The notes: generated by a model not told the origin, from the sequence alone. A DNA stretch of 64,000 nucleotides from Affinundibacterium macrobrachii (GCF_014652415.1 NZ_BMYT01000003.1:372001-436000); one strand, 5' to 3'; numbered from the stretch's first letter, positions 46,822 to 54,938 are shown. Numbers and translations: made by a program.

Positions 46822-47309
46822 GCATTTTTTGTCCATGTGCGAATAAAATCTTCTCGCTGCTTCTGAATTGATATTGATTCAGAATGTACGAAATTTACGG
46901 GAAGATTTGCAAGCCAAAAATCCATGTGGTCGTACGTTGGATCAAACAACATCATCCAGTCACGTCGAAAGTAGGTGAATTTCTTAACGCATTGATCGTC
47001 TTTAAGAATAGACAGCACACAAATAAAACCGGCCAAAGTTTCCTCATGCTTGATCACATAACATTGATCGAAAAGTTTCCATTTTTCATTGCCGATGGCG
47101 ATCCACGCATCGTCATCATAAGCATAACTTGCAACGAGAACTTTTCCTGCTCGAGGTGAACGGAGAATTTGTCCCATTCCCGAGAAATTGCCGAAATCTT
47201 TACGAGCAGACGACAATTTCAACCGGGCGTATTTACCCGAGTTTAGATCGAAGTCGAAGTAATAATTATCAGAAGTGTAGTCAGCTAATTTCATTTCGGT
47301 TTGACGCAT
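46812..47309 (-). CDS. Cassette gene 4: hypothetical protein
   Basis: A 165-residue soluble protein with no recognised domain. It is rich in aromatic residues (YYFDFDLNSGKYARLKL; FRRDWMMLFDPTYDHMDFW) and has a compact alpha/beta look. The frame continues upstream to 47411, but that part lies inside attC 3; the ATG at 47309 forms part of the R' box GTTATGC, and an alternative ATG is at 47294. The stop codon sits within the R'' box of attC 2. Such tight packing is typical of integron cassettes. No function is offered. Confidence 0.7.
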   Translation of the reverse strand: MRQTEMKLADYTSDNYYFDFDLNSGKYARLKLSSARKDFGNFSGMGQILRSPRAGKVLVASYAYDDDAWIAIGNEKWKLFDQCYVIKHEETLAGFICVLSILKDDQCVKKFTYFRRDWMMLFDPTYDHMDFWLANLPVNFVHSESISIQKQREDFIRTWTKNAHN

Positions 47310-48021
47310 AACACAATCGTGAGAGGATGGCCGCCCACGGATGTAAAAAGTAATTAGCCGAGTCACGGCCAGTCCGATCGACCAATTTGTTAGATCGGAC
47401 TTCGCGTACATATCGAAATCCGAAAAATCCTCTTCCGCTCACCAACAAAGCAGCTTCACCGACCATTAAATGGTTGTATCGCGGTTGGTTTTGATCACTT
47501 AGTGTCCGAGTTTCAAAAGGTGCCTGACTCATTACGAAAGTAAATCTACGACTTCTCTTCCCAACATTTCCGACCACTTTTATGTCGGACACAATAACGG
47601 GAAAAACTTCAGGCTCTGAAAAATCTAGAATGTAATTTGCGTATACGAATACGGGCAACAGAATCAATCCTATTGCACCGACGCCTCCCACTATATTTGC
47701 AAATATTAGTAGCTTATAAAATGCCCCATAAGGTCGCTTTACAAGTATGAGGAATCCCAATGAAAATCCAACCAAAAAGAGAACGAACATCCCAATACCG
47801 ACGTTTCCTATGCTCTCTCTATCCCAAAGAACCACATCAGAAAGAATAGTCCATACCATGGAGAACATTGATATGGCCATTATTGTTGAGCCAACAATGA
47901 GCCATCTTCGTTGACGACTTTGAAATAGAATTTCTTTCTCTGTACGTCCTTTCGCCGACTTCGATCCTTTGCGCCACGACTCATATGGCCGAGCAATCCA
48001 TGATTTCTCTTCTTTGTGCAT
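47281..48021 (-). CDS. Cassette gene 3: membrane protein reading through attC
   Basis: A 246-residue protein with a basic N-terminus (KGSKSAKGRTEKE) and three membrane helices at about residues 40-63, 73-96 and 101-128, then a beta-rich domain (FPVIVSDIKVVG; FTFVMSQAPFETRTL). No family is recognised, though the layout resembles DUF3592-type proteins. The ATG is 4 bp after R' of attC 4. Unlike its neighbours it has no stop at R'': the frame enters attC 3 (after VREVRSN) and runs through the whole site, ending 29 bp inside cassette gene 4. Confidence 0.65.
   Translation of the reverse strand: MHKEEKSWIARPYESWRKGSKSAKGRTEKEILFQSRQRRWLIVGSTIMAISMFSMVWTILSDVVLWDRESIGNVGIGMFVLFLVGFSLGFLILVKRPYGAFYKLLIFANIVGGVGAIGLILLPVFVYANYILDFSEPEVFPVIVSDIKVVGNVGKRSRRFTFVMSQAPFETRTLSDQNQPRYNHLMVGEAALLVSGRGFFGFRYVREVRSNKLVDRTGRDSANYFLHPWAAILSRLCYASNRNEIS
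47306..47395 (-). repeat. attC site 3
   Basis: R'' is ATCTAAC (47389-47395) and R' is GTTATGC (47306-47312), 90 bp. The inner arms gatcggactggccg and cggccatcctctca pair imperfectly. It is clearly homologous to attC 5, sharing the ggccatcc and ggcca-cgatcgacca words. Cassette gene 3 is translated across it. Confidence 0.85.
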
Positions 48022-48025
48022 AAGG

Positions 48026-48148
48026 ATCTAACGCTGAGCTGAACGTAACTGCGCATGTTGCACAAAAACCGAATAGCAATTGGTTGAAAAAATGCCGACC
48101 TTCGAAATGACAATTTGCGCAACTTCCGTGTCGAGCGTCATGTTATGC
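48026..48148 (-). repeat. attC site 4
   Basis: R'' is GCATAAC (48142-48148) and R' is GTTAGAT (48026-48032), 123 bp. The flanking arms are complementary in part (gacgctcgacacgg; gcagttacgttcagctcagc) and the centre shares tcggcatttttcaa-type sequence with attC 1. The stop codon of cassette gene 2 lies in R''. Confidence 0.8.
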
Positions 48149-48610
48149 CTTACCTTCCCAAATATTTAATGCCATGATCAATTCTTCATCATCAATGTTC
48201 GCGTCATTACGAACTTGCAAAAGTTCGAGGTACTCCGCGACGATTTTTCTTTCATTCAGAGAGAATTCATTGTGTCGTTCGACCCAGTTTGCATCACTAA
48301 CGTTTTGTGAGCTAAGGAAAACGATAATGCTGTCACCGACCCACGAATTTGGATTGGCAATATCAAACTCAATACACCTTGGTAAGAAATAGCGTAGCGC
48401 TATCGGGCTCAAAAAGCAAAGAGAACGAGCCAACCATTCTACCTTCCCATCTGGAACATTGCGAACCGAATAAGCCTCAAACGTGTCGCGGATATCATCG
48501 CACTCAACGCACCTGTGCAGTGTAATTTCATCGACCGATGGTTTACGAGCATCCTTAAATGCAAGATACACTTGGTCGATGAACAGGGTTTCGCTTTTAG
48601 ATTGAGGCAT
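48143..48610 (-). CDS. Cassette gene 2: small acidic hypothetical protein
   Basis: A 155-residue acidic protein. Segments FIDQVYLAFKDARKPS, LHRCVECDDI and VEWLARSLCFLSPIALRYFLPRC recall the DUF6714 group of small bacterial proteins, but I am not sure of this match. The ATG is within the R' box GTTATGC of attC 5 and the stop is within R'' of attC 4, so the cassette is almost entirely coding. There is no room for its own ribosome binding site inside the cassette. Confidence 0.65.
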   Translation of the reverse strand: MPQSKSETLFIDQVYLAFKDARKPSVDEITLHRCVECDDIRDTFEAYSVRNVPDGKVEWLARSLCFLSPIALRYFLPRCIEFDIANPNSWVGDSIIVFLSSQNVSDANWVERHNEFSLNERKIVAEYLELLQVRNDANIDDEELIMALNIWEGKA

Positions 48611-48696
48611 AACGCAACGGTGAGCGGATGGCCGCGCACACGATTAATAAATACTGAACCACATCACGGCCAGCCCGATCGACCATCCTGTTAGCA
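48607..48696 (-). repeat. attC site 5
   Basis: R'' is TGCTAAC (48690-48696) and R' is GTTATGC (48607-48613), 90 bp. Arms gatcgggctggccg and cggccatccgctca pair with an extra base, as in attC 3, with which it shares most of its outer sequence. It belongs to the first cassette of the array. Confidence 0.85.
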
Positions 48697-49053
48697 CCAA
48701 TCAATGAGTGTTTCTTTCCCATTTTCTACCTCAAGAAAAACTTCAGAGTATGGATTCACATTTGGGAAATCTATGCCAGGATCGCATCGAATCAGATTAA
48801 CGATACGTCCAGATAAAAATCTAGCAAACTCAGCACTTGATTTCCAATCATCAGCATTTTTAAGCAAAACGCTTAAAAAATCATCTTCAACTTTCTCAGT
48901 AAAGATAAGTTTAATATTCTCAGTCACATACAAACTAATGCCGTCACCCAGTTTAGAGTCAAAACTAAATACACCAAAATGGTCTACCAAAATTTGTAGG
49001 ATGGGTTGTATTTCTCCATCTTTGATATAGACCTCAATGTCGGTATGGTTCAT
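48691..49053 (-). CDS. Cassette gene 1: small acidic hypothetical protein
   Basis: A 120-residue acidic protein with no recognised family (VEDDFLSVLLKNADDWKS; FARFLSGRIVNLIRCDPGIDF). Size and charge resemble immunity or antitoxin-like proteins, but nothing proves that. It is the cassette nearest the integrase remnant, and so the most recently inserted one if the array grew in the usual way. The ATG follows a GTTAGCA box by 2 bp, and the stop codon lies in the R'' box of attC 5. Confidence 0.65.
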   Translation of the reverse strand: MNHTDIEVYIKDGEIQPILQILVDHFGVFSFDSKLGDGISLYVTENIKLIFTEKVEDDFLSVLLKNADDWKSSAEFARFLSGRIVNLIRCDPGIDFPNVNPYSEVFLEVENGKETLIDWC

Positions 49054-49194
49054 GGTGCTAACGTGTTTTCTGCGACAGTTCGTCGAATAAAACTGACACA
49101 GTTCGCATAAATATTTTTAAAAACATTCTTAAAACCCTTTTGTAGTAAGGCTCTTCACAGATGCACTGGGCACTGAATTAGTATTATTTTTTCG
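49054..49194 (-). other. Candidate attI site between integrase remnant and first cassette
   Basis: A GTTAGCA core (49056-49062, minus strand) marks the insertion point before cassette 1. Beyond it the word ACAGTTCG is repeated directly at 49075-49082 and 49098-49105, 23 bp apart, as are integrase-binding direct repeats in known attI sites. The location between divergent intI and the first cassette is the expected one. No attC-type arms are seen here. Confidence 0.55.
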
Positions 49195-49359
49195 ATGAAA
49201 ACCGACATCGTGATCTCTTTACATTCTACCAAGCTTCAGGATCGCGTCAAGGAAGCAATTTGGTATAAGCACTATAGCGCCAGCATTGAACAAGCAGCAC
49301 ATGGTTGGATTTCGACTACAACATCGACACGAGTACGAAGCCAGTTAAAATGCGCGTAA
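49195..49359 (+). pseudogene. intI: Integron integrase (IntI) N-terminal remnant
   Basis: A 54-codon frame from ATG 49195. Residues 14-39 read LQDRVKEAIWYKHYSASIEQ and on to AAHGWI, which matches the N-terminal core-binding start of IntI proteins (pattern LLDQVRERIRY.HYS.RTEQAY..W). After the tryptophan the similarity ends and a stop follows, 46 bp before the glycosylase gene. All of the catalytic domain (the Arg, His-x-x-Arg and Tyr residues) is missing. The fragment points away from the cassette array, exactly as intact intI genes do. It is too short to be active. The identification rests on about 25 residues plus context. Confidence 0.65.
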
Positions 49360-49405
49360 AGATTATCGGGGTCAACTCTTCTCACGACTGTTCTCATTAA
49401 CGACA

Positions 49406-49942
49406 ATGCCTTCACAACCAACTCCACAGCAATCGCTCGCGAAGCGTAGCTTTGCGCCCGTCGTCGATCTGCATACGCGCATTTTGATTTTAGGTAGCTT
49501 GCCTGGCGATGCATCGCTCGCGCAACAACAATACTATGCACATCCGCAAAATCGATTTTGGCATTTGCTATCGGATGTTGTACAAACCGATCTGGTCAAT
49601 CTCGATTACCCAACACGCTTACAAACTTTGTTAATGCATCAAATTGGTTTATGGGATGTGATTGCGCACGCTCATCGACGCGGGAGTTTAGATAGCCAAA
49701 TCCGCAATCATAGCGATAACGATCTAATCAGCCTGGTGAACACATTACCGAATTTACACACGATTGCGTTTAATGGGGCCACTGCTTACAAATTGGGTAG
49801 CAAGATTTTGCAAGAACACGGCGCATCATATCGACTACTCAGCTTACCTTCTAGTAGCCCAGCCCACACCATGTCTTATGCGTTGAAATTGGCCGCTTGG
49901 CAGCAATTAAGTACGCTTAAGAACGCCCAATTGGGTAGCTAA
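49406..49942 (+). CDS. DNA-deoxyinosine glycosylase (UDG family 6-like)
   Basis: A 178-residue base-excision repair enzyme of the uracil-DNA glycosylase superfamily that removes hypoxanthine (and perhaps uracil) from DNA. The motif 1 block ILILGSLPGDASLAQQQYYAHPQNRFW read in register (residues 26-52) is typical of the hypoxanthine-DNA glycosylase group, with GLWDVIAHAHRRGSLDSQI as the next block and LPSSSPAHTM as the DNA-intercalation motif. The start is at the first ATG after the integrase remnant. The remnant ends 46 bp upstream, so the integrase deletion endpoint lies close to this gene. Confidence 0.88.
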   Translation: MPSQPTPQQSLAKRSFAPVVDLHTRILILGSLPGDASLAQQQYYAHPQNRFWHLLSDVVQTDLVNLDYPTRLQTLLMHQIGLWDVIAHAHRRGSLDSQIRNHSDNDLISLVNTLPNLHTIAFNGATAYKLGSKILQEHGASYRLLSLPSSSPAHTMSYALKLAAWQQLSTLKNAQLGS

Positions 49943-50160
49943 CTCGGCAATACACTACAGCCACAAACAACAATCGCTGCCACAATAATTGACAAGCAAG
50001 CACGGTCTGGACGATTCTTCAGTCTGCGTCAGAACTTAAACGCGCAAATTGCGTCCAAGTTTCTGCAAGCCCTGATCTGATTTTTTGATAAGGAAGCCAG
50101 TAGGTTTTCGCGAGAATCACGACCAAACCACTACATCAATCGTTTTCTGGAGTTTCTATC

Positions 50161-52533
50161 ATGCGTATTTCCTCCTGGCTTATGCTGCTTTGCATGAGTG
50201 TTCCGGTGATGGTTTCTGCCCAGCAGTCTGAAGACAAATTTAGACAACTGGAAGATCTATTACCAACCCCAACCTCCATCCGCGCTGCTTCTGGCGCTCC
50301 CGGGCATGCGTATTGGCAGCAACGCGCTGATTACGTGATTCGCGCTAGCTTGGATGAAGACAAGCGCAGTATTACTGGCTCAGAAACCATCACCTATCAC
50401 AATAACTCGCCAGATACTTTGAATTATTTGTGGTTGCAACTCGACCAAAATATTTTCAAGCCTGATTCTGACGCCAACACGACAGCGACCTACCCTTCAC
50501 GCGATGCATGGAAAAATCCGAACGCGATGAGTTTTACTGCCATGCACACATTGAACGAAAAAGAAAAGTTTGATGGTGGTTTTAAAATTGGCACGGTTAA
50601 AGCAGCGAATGGTCAGGCTTTGAAATACGTTATCAATCGCACCATGATGCGTATCGACTTGCCGCAAAGCTTAAAACCAGGTGAAAAATTTACCTTTAGT
50701 TTGGACTGGAAACACAATATCAATGATGGCATGGTGTTGTGGGCACGTACTGGCTATGAACACTTCAAAGAAGACAAAAACGATATCTTTGAAATTGCTC
50801 ACTGGTATCCGCGCATGGCCGCTTATTACGATGTTTATGGCTGGCAGCACAAACAGTTTTTGGGCTCAGGTGAATTCACCTTAGAATTCGGCGACTTCGA
50901 TGTGCAAATCACCTTGCCGGGTGACCATGTGGTTTCTGCGACAGGTGAATTAAGCAATCCAGATGCTGTACTCAGTGCGATTCAACGTGAGCGTTTAGCG
51001 CAAGCACGTAACGCGTCAAAACCAGTTTTGATCGTGACGCAAGCAGAAGCAGAAAAAGCCGAGAAGTCACGTGCGACATCACAAAAGACTTGGCATTTCA
51101 AAGCGAAAAATGTACGTGATTTTGCTTGGGCATCTTCGCGCAAATTTATCTGGGATGCACAAGGCTATAAAACTGGAAACAGCAATGGTTTAGCCATGTC
51201 TTTCTACCCGAAAGAAGCCAATCCTTTATGGGGTCAGTATTCCACGCAAGCAGTGATTCACACGATAGAGCAATACAATAAATACAGTCTCGAATATCCT
51301 TACCCAGTTGCGCAATCGGTCAATGGTCCGCAAGGCGGGATGGAATATCCAATGATCGCGTTTAATGGCGGTCGCCCAACCAAAGATAAAAAAACTGGTG
51401 AATTGACCTACTCCAAGCAAACAAAATATTCGATGATCAGTGTGATCATTCACGAAGTTGGTCACAATTATTTCCCGATGATTGTGAACTCGGATGAGCG
51501 TCAATGGACTTGGATGGATGAAGGTTTAAATTCTTTCTTGCAGACCTTGGCAGAACGAGCTTGGGAAGAAAATTATCAAGATTTATTCCCGAGTGAACCA
51601 CGCGGCATCGTCGACTATATGCGCAGTAAAAATCAAACGCCGATCATGACCAATTCAGAATCGGTTCTGCAATTTGGCAACAATGCTTACGCCAAACCAA
51701 CGGCTGGCTTGCACATCTTGCGTGAAACGATTTTAGGTCGCGAATTATTTGATTTTGCCTTTAAAGAATATGCGCGTCGCTGGAAGTTTAAACGCCCAAC
51801 GCCAGCAGATTTTTTCCGCACCATGGAAGACGCTTCGGGCACCGACTTAGATTGGTTCTGGCGTGGCTGGTTCTACACGACCGATCCAGTTGATATCAGC
51901 GTCGATGGTATCGTGCAATACCAAGTTTCTAGCAAAGATCCAGAAATCGAAAAAGCCTGGCGTCGTGCACAAAAAAATGAAGAACCTATTTCTTTAGCTG
52001 CGCAAAGAAATAAATCTTTGCCAGCACGTCGCATCGATACGCAACCAGGCTTAAAAGATTTTTATAACGAACATGATGATTTCACTGTCACGAATAAAGA
52101 TCGGAATAACTACAATGATTTAATGAAGAGCCTCGATGATGAAGAGAAAGCCATGCTCAAATCGGGCAAGTACTACTATCTGGTGGACTTCTCCAACGTT
52201 GGTGGTTTGGTGATGCCCTTGATTTTAGAAATCGAACTCAAGAGCGGTAAAAAAGTCATCGAACGCATTCCTGCCGAAGTTTGGCGCTATAACTCCAAGA
52301 AGCTGACTAAGCTCCTTGTTACGGATGAACCAATGGTCGGCCTCACGCAAGATCCTTACTTGGAAACAGCAGATATCGATCTCAACAATAATTCTTGGCC
52401 ACGTAAAATCACCAAATCTCGTTTGGAATTATTCAAGATGAATCAACCTACTGGCAATATGATGATTGATTTCAATACGCCGCTGAAAAAGGATGAGAAG
52501 GATGAAAAGAAAGAGAAGTCGGTAGAGAAATAA
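50161..52533 (+). CDS. M1 family metallopeptidase, exported
   Basis: A 790-residue zinc aminopeptidase-like protein with a signal peptide (WLMLLCMSVPVMVSA). The zinc site is HEVGH (431-435) followed by E454, fitting HExxHX18E. The family exopeptidase motif region near GPQGGMEYPMIAF (a variant of GxMEN) precedes it. The protein has a beta-sandwich N-domain and a long C-terminal part ending in a Lys/Glu-rich tail (KKDEKDEKKEK), unusual for exported M1 enzymes. It probably trims peptides in the periplasm, supplying the POT permeases. Confidence 0.88.
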   Translation: MRISSWLMLLCMSVPVMVSAQQSEDKFRQLEDLLPTPTSIRAASGAPGHAYWQQRADYVIRASLDEDKRSITGSETITYHNNSPDTLNYLWLQLDQNIFKPDSDANTTATYPSRDAWKNPNAMSFTAMHTLNEKEKFDGGFKIGTVKAANGQALKYVINRTMMRIDLPQSLKPGEKFTFSLDWKHNINDGMVLWARTGYEHFKEDKNDIFEIAHWYPRMAAYYDVYGWQHKQFLGSGEFTLEFGDFDVQITLPGDHVVSATGELSNPDAVLSAIQRERLAQARNASKPVLIVTQAEAEKAEKSRATSQKTWHFKAKNVRDFAWASSRKFIWDAQGYKTGNSNGLAMSFYPKEANPLWGQYSTQAVIHTIEQYNKYSLEYPYPVAQSVNGPQGGMEYPMIAFNGGRPTKDKKTGELTYSKQTKYSMISVIIHEVGHNYFPMIVNSDERQWTWMDEGLNSFLQTLAERAWEENYQDLFPSEPRGIVDYMRSKNQTPIMTNSESVLQFGNNAYAKPTAGLHILRETILGRELFDFAFKEYARRWKFKRPTPADFFRTMEDASGTDLDWFWRGWFYTTDPVDISVDGIVQYQVSSKDPEIEKAWRRAQKNEEPISLAAQRNKSLPARRIDTQPGLKDFYNEHDDFTVTNKDRNNYNDLMKSLDDEEKAMLKSGKYYYLVDFSNVGGLVMPLILEIELKSGKKVIERIPAEVWRYNSKKLTKLLVTDEPMVGLTQDPYLETADIDLNNNSWPRKITKSRLELFKMNQPTGNMMIDFNTPLKKDEKDEKKEKSVEK

Positions 52534-52582
52534 AGATGTAAATAATAAGACTCTACAAAAGAAAAATAGAAATTGAAAAATA

Positions 52583-52619
52583 AAAGCGAGATAAGGATTC
52601 ATTCTTATCTCGCTTTTTT
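52583..52619 (+). terminator. Terminator after the M1 peptidase gene
   Basis: A perfect 13-bp stem (52583-52595 with 52604-52616) and an 8-base loop, then a run of six T. Confidence 0.9.
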
Positions 52620-52687
52620 ATTCAACTGTTTATGCTGTGAACCTCAATCAATTTATCTATCAATCGATAAAAATTGAAGGAGCAATG

Positions 52688-54070
52688 TTAAGTTTCAACA
52701 GCCGAACTACTCGATACATCAAGTCGCAAATCTTTCGATTTTTGATATCGCTGATTTGATTCTTGGAATAGCTGGATGAACAATTGATTCTTTTTCGCAT
52801 CCCATCCAACTGGCTTGCCGTCATAAGGATTCGGATACCGTTTGGCGAGATCTTGCACAGCTTGTGGGATTGCAGATAATGGCACTTTACCCACTAACAA
52901 TTCCATCTTGGTAGCGAACAGATGGATCTGGGCAAAAGTATCAATATGCTTCTCGATATAGGCCTCGTATCCAGGAGTACTAACATCCAACAGAACTTTG
53001 GTGACAGGATCGCGCAAGTAAATATTAGAGAAGCCAAAACCAAGCAATGCTTCTTGCTTAGCCTTAACTTCATTCTTTTTCAAAAGATAATCTCGACCAG
53101 ATTGATTTGCCAAAGCAGACCAAATTTGCTGCCAGTCATAAGCCAAATTTAAGCCTGCATTTGGTCTATTCAACAAATTAAACAAAAAGCCTTGCAACCA
53201 AGAATTTTGCGGATCGCCTGATTCTAGGCGTAAGTCATGCATTATTCGCAGGCTAATTCTTGATTCAAAATTGAGGGCTCGACCAATGCTCATTTTCTTT
53301 TCAGAAAAGCCTTCTAGCCAAGTTTTGATTGCAGCATATTGATTATTTAAATTTGGAAAACGTTGTAACAACTCATCGATGATACGAAGATCGCGCTGTA
53401 CCGCTGACAACGCAATCATGTGTGAAATTAAGAAAGTGGAATTCTCTAACCAACGCTGAGAGAAAGCAGCAATTTTCATCAATGCGGCCATCCCTTGCTC
53501 GCTCTGCCCGTTTGCAATTAAACGAATTGCGCGCATACGTTCAATTTCCATAGCATGAACCAGTGCCGAATATGGCGGAATACTTGCTGCAATAAACGGG
53601 GGGGCAATTTCAGTAAAGTCTTTACTTGTCAAAATCAGGTTTAAGTGTTCACTCAAAACACGCCGAGACTCAATGATTTCCTGCTCTCGCTCAAGCGAAC
53701 GCGAAATATAAAAGTCCACGCAATTCATCGTCTTTGCATATTCACAAACTTCGTCGTCTGACTTTTTAAACGACTCTTCTTCTGATTCATATTCGCTTGA
53801 ATTAGGCTGACGTTCGTATCGAATTAAATCTAACTCTAATTTACGCTTGCCCACCGACAAAGGATCAAACCCATTCTTCGCATTGATCCCAAGTAAAATC
53901 AAATAGCCGTTATCATCTTCGATATGTTGAGGTGCTTTCCAATCTAAGCTTGCCTGCACTTCTGGTCGCAAAGCTTGATCTTGCCAGTTGGCGACAACAA
54001 ATATCAGAACGATACTGGTTACGACGAAGATGATTCCTAACAAACTCCGTAAAATAATTCTTTTGAGCAT
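52688..54070 (-). CDS. Hypothetical protein with N-terminal membrane anchor
   Basis: A 460-residue protein. One hydrophobic helix near residues 8-27 (LLGIIFVVTSIVLIFVVA) is followed by a long, mostly helical region facing the periplasm if the positive N-terminus (MLKRIILR) stays inside. No family is recognised; the run of helices with AAL/IAFSQRWLENS-type segments suggests a repeat-like or all-alpha fold. The ATG at 54070 was preferred to 54121 because the latter lies in front of a hydrophilic stretch with no signal. It converges with the peptidase gene and stands alone. Confidence 0.6.
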   Translation of the reverse strand: MLKRIILRSLLGIIFVVTSIVLIFVVANWQDQALRPEVQASLDWKAPQHIEDDNGYLILLGINAKNGFDPLSVGKRKLELDLIRYERQPNSSEYESEEESFKKSDDEVCEYAKTMNCVDFYISRSLEREQEIIESRRVLSEHLNLILTSKDFTEIAPPFIAASIPPYSALVHAMEIERMRAIRLIANGQSEQGMAALMKIAAFSQRWLENSTFLISHMIALSAVQRDLRIIDELLQRFPNLNNQYAAIKTWLEGFSEKKMSIGRALNFESRISLRIMHDLRLESGDPQNSWLQGFLFNLLNRPNAGLNLAYDWQQIWSALANQSGRDYLLKKNEVKAKQEALLGFGFSNIYLRDPVTKVLLDVSTPGYEAYIEKHIDTFAQIHLFATKMELLVGKVPLSAIPQAVQDLAKRYPNPYDGKPVGWDAKKNQLFIQLFQESNQRYQKSKDLRLDVSSSSAVET

Positions 54071-54203
54071 AGCTACCCCAACTTTGTATCGATAAAAAAT
54101 GCAAATTAATCTATGTTGCAAGACAATATCTTAAGTGCTCGTATTACACAACCTAGATCGATACAATTTCTACATTTACAGACACACCAAATTATTCTTA
54201 GCT

Positions 54204-54938
54204 ATGCCCAACTGCGATGACTCTCAGCGATTACCAAATACGGTGTTAAGTGCATGGCAGCACACCACTGATACGGCAACACGTATGCTGGTGCTGCCAG
54301 ATGGCTGCCGCGATTTTATTATTCGATCGAATCCTCAAGGCTTTTCTTTACACATGCTGAGCCCACTCGACGACAGCGCGCGTTATGTTGAGAGTGATAG
54401 AGGTGATCGCTACTATGGATGGCGGCTGCATCCAGCAGCGAGTTTCAATCAAGCGCATGCAAGGTCAACAAAATTGACAGAGCGCCTCAATGAGTTAACA
54501 ACGCAATTCCCAATAGATCCACAACACCATACAGCACAAATCTTGCAAGTATTGGATGACTTGTTCGACCTTGACACCCAAATTGGAGATGCTTTAGCTA
54601 GCCTGAAAACGCGTCAAAGCGTGCCGCACTCCGCACGTGAACTAGGTGTATCCGAACGTAGTTTGCAACGATGGCTGATCCAGAAAACTGGGCGTTCACC
54701 AACTTATTGGAGAAATCTGGCGCGCGCCAGACAAGCTGCACAAGCCTTGCTAGCGCGCATGAGGTTGAATAACGATAAGGGTCATCGCATTAATTTGGCG
54801 GAACTCGCTGCCGATTTCGCCTATGCCGATCAAGCACATTTATGTCGCGAGTTCCAACGTTGGTTTGGATGCAGTCCAAGCACCATGCTGCGCTCGCCCA
54901 TCTACCAAAAATTAATCATGGCAGATGGTTATGCCTAG
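54204..54938 (+). CDS. AraC family regulator
   Basis: A 244-residue regulator. The C-terminal region has both helix-turn-helix elements: VPHSARELGVSERSLQRWLIQKTG then INLAELAADFAYADQAHLCREFQRWFG followed by SPSTMLRSP. The N-terminal 110 residues form the sensor (DGCRDFIIRSNPQGF), like the DUF6597 group. It converges with a VOC-family gene, overlapping by 4 bp at the stop codons. The ATG at 54204 is the first in frame after a stretch without coding character. Confidence 0.82.
   Translation: MPNCDDSQRLPNTVLSAWQHTTDTATRMLVLPDGCRDFIIRSNPQGFSLHMLSPLDDSARYVESDRGDRYYGWRLHPAASFNQAHARSTKLTERLNELTTQFPIDPQHHTAQILQVLDDLFDLDTQIGDALASLKTRQSVPHSARELGVSERSLQRWLIQKTGRSPTYWRNLARARQAAQALLARMRLNNDKGHRINLAELAADFAYADQAHLCREFQRWFGCSPSTMLRSPIYQKLIMADGYA

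Noticed and set aside
49272-49541. 89-codon minus-strand frame over the integrase remnant and glycosylase start
   Set aside because: Antisense to the well-supported glycosylase gene; no motif. I kept the plus-strand IntI-like fragment because its residues fit a known family pattern.
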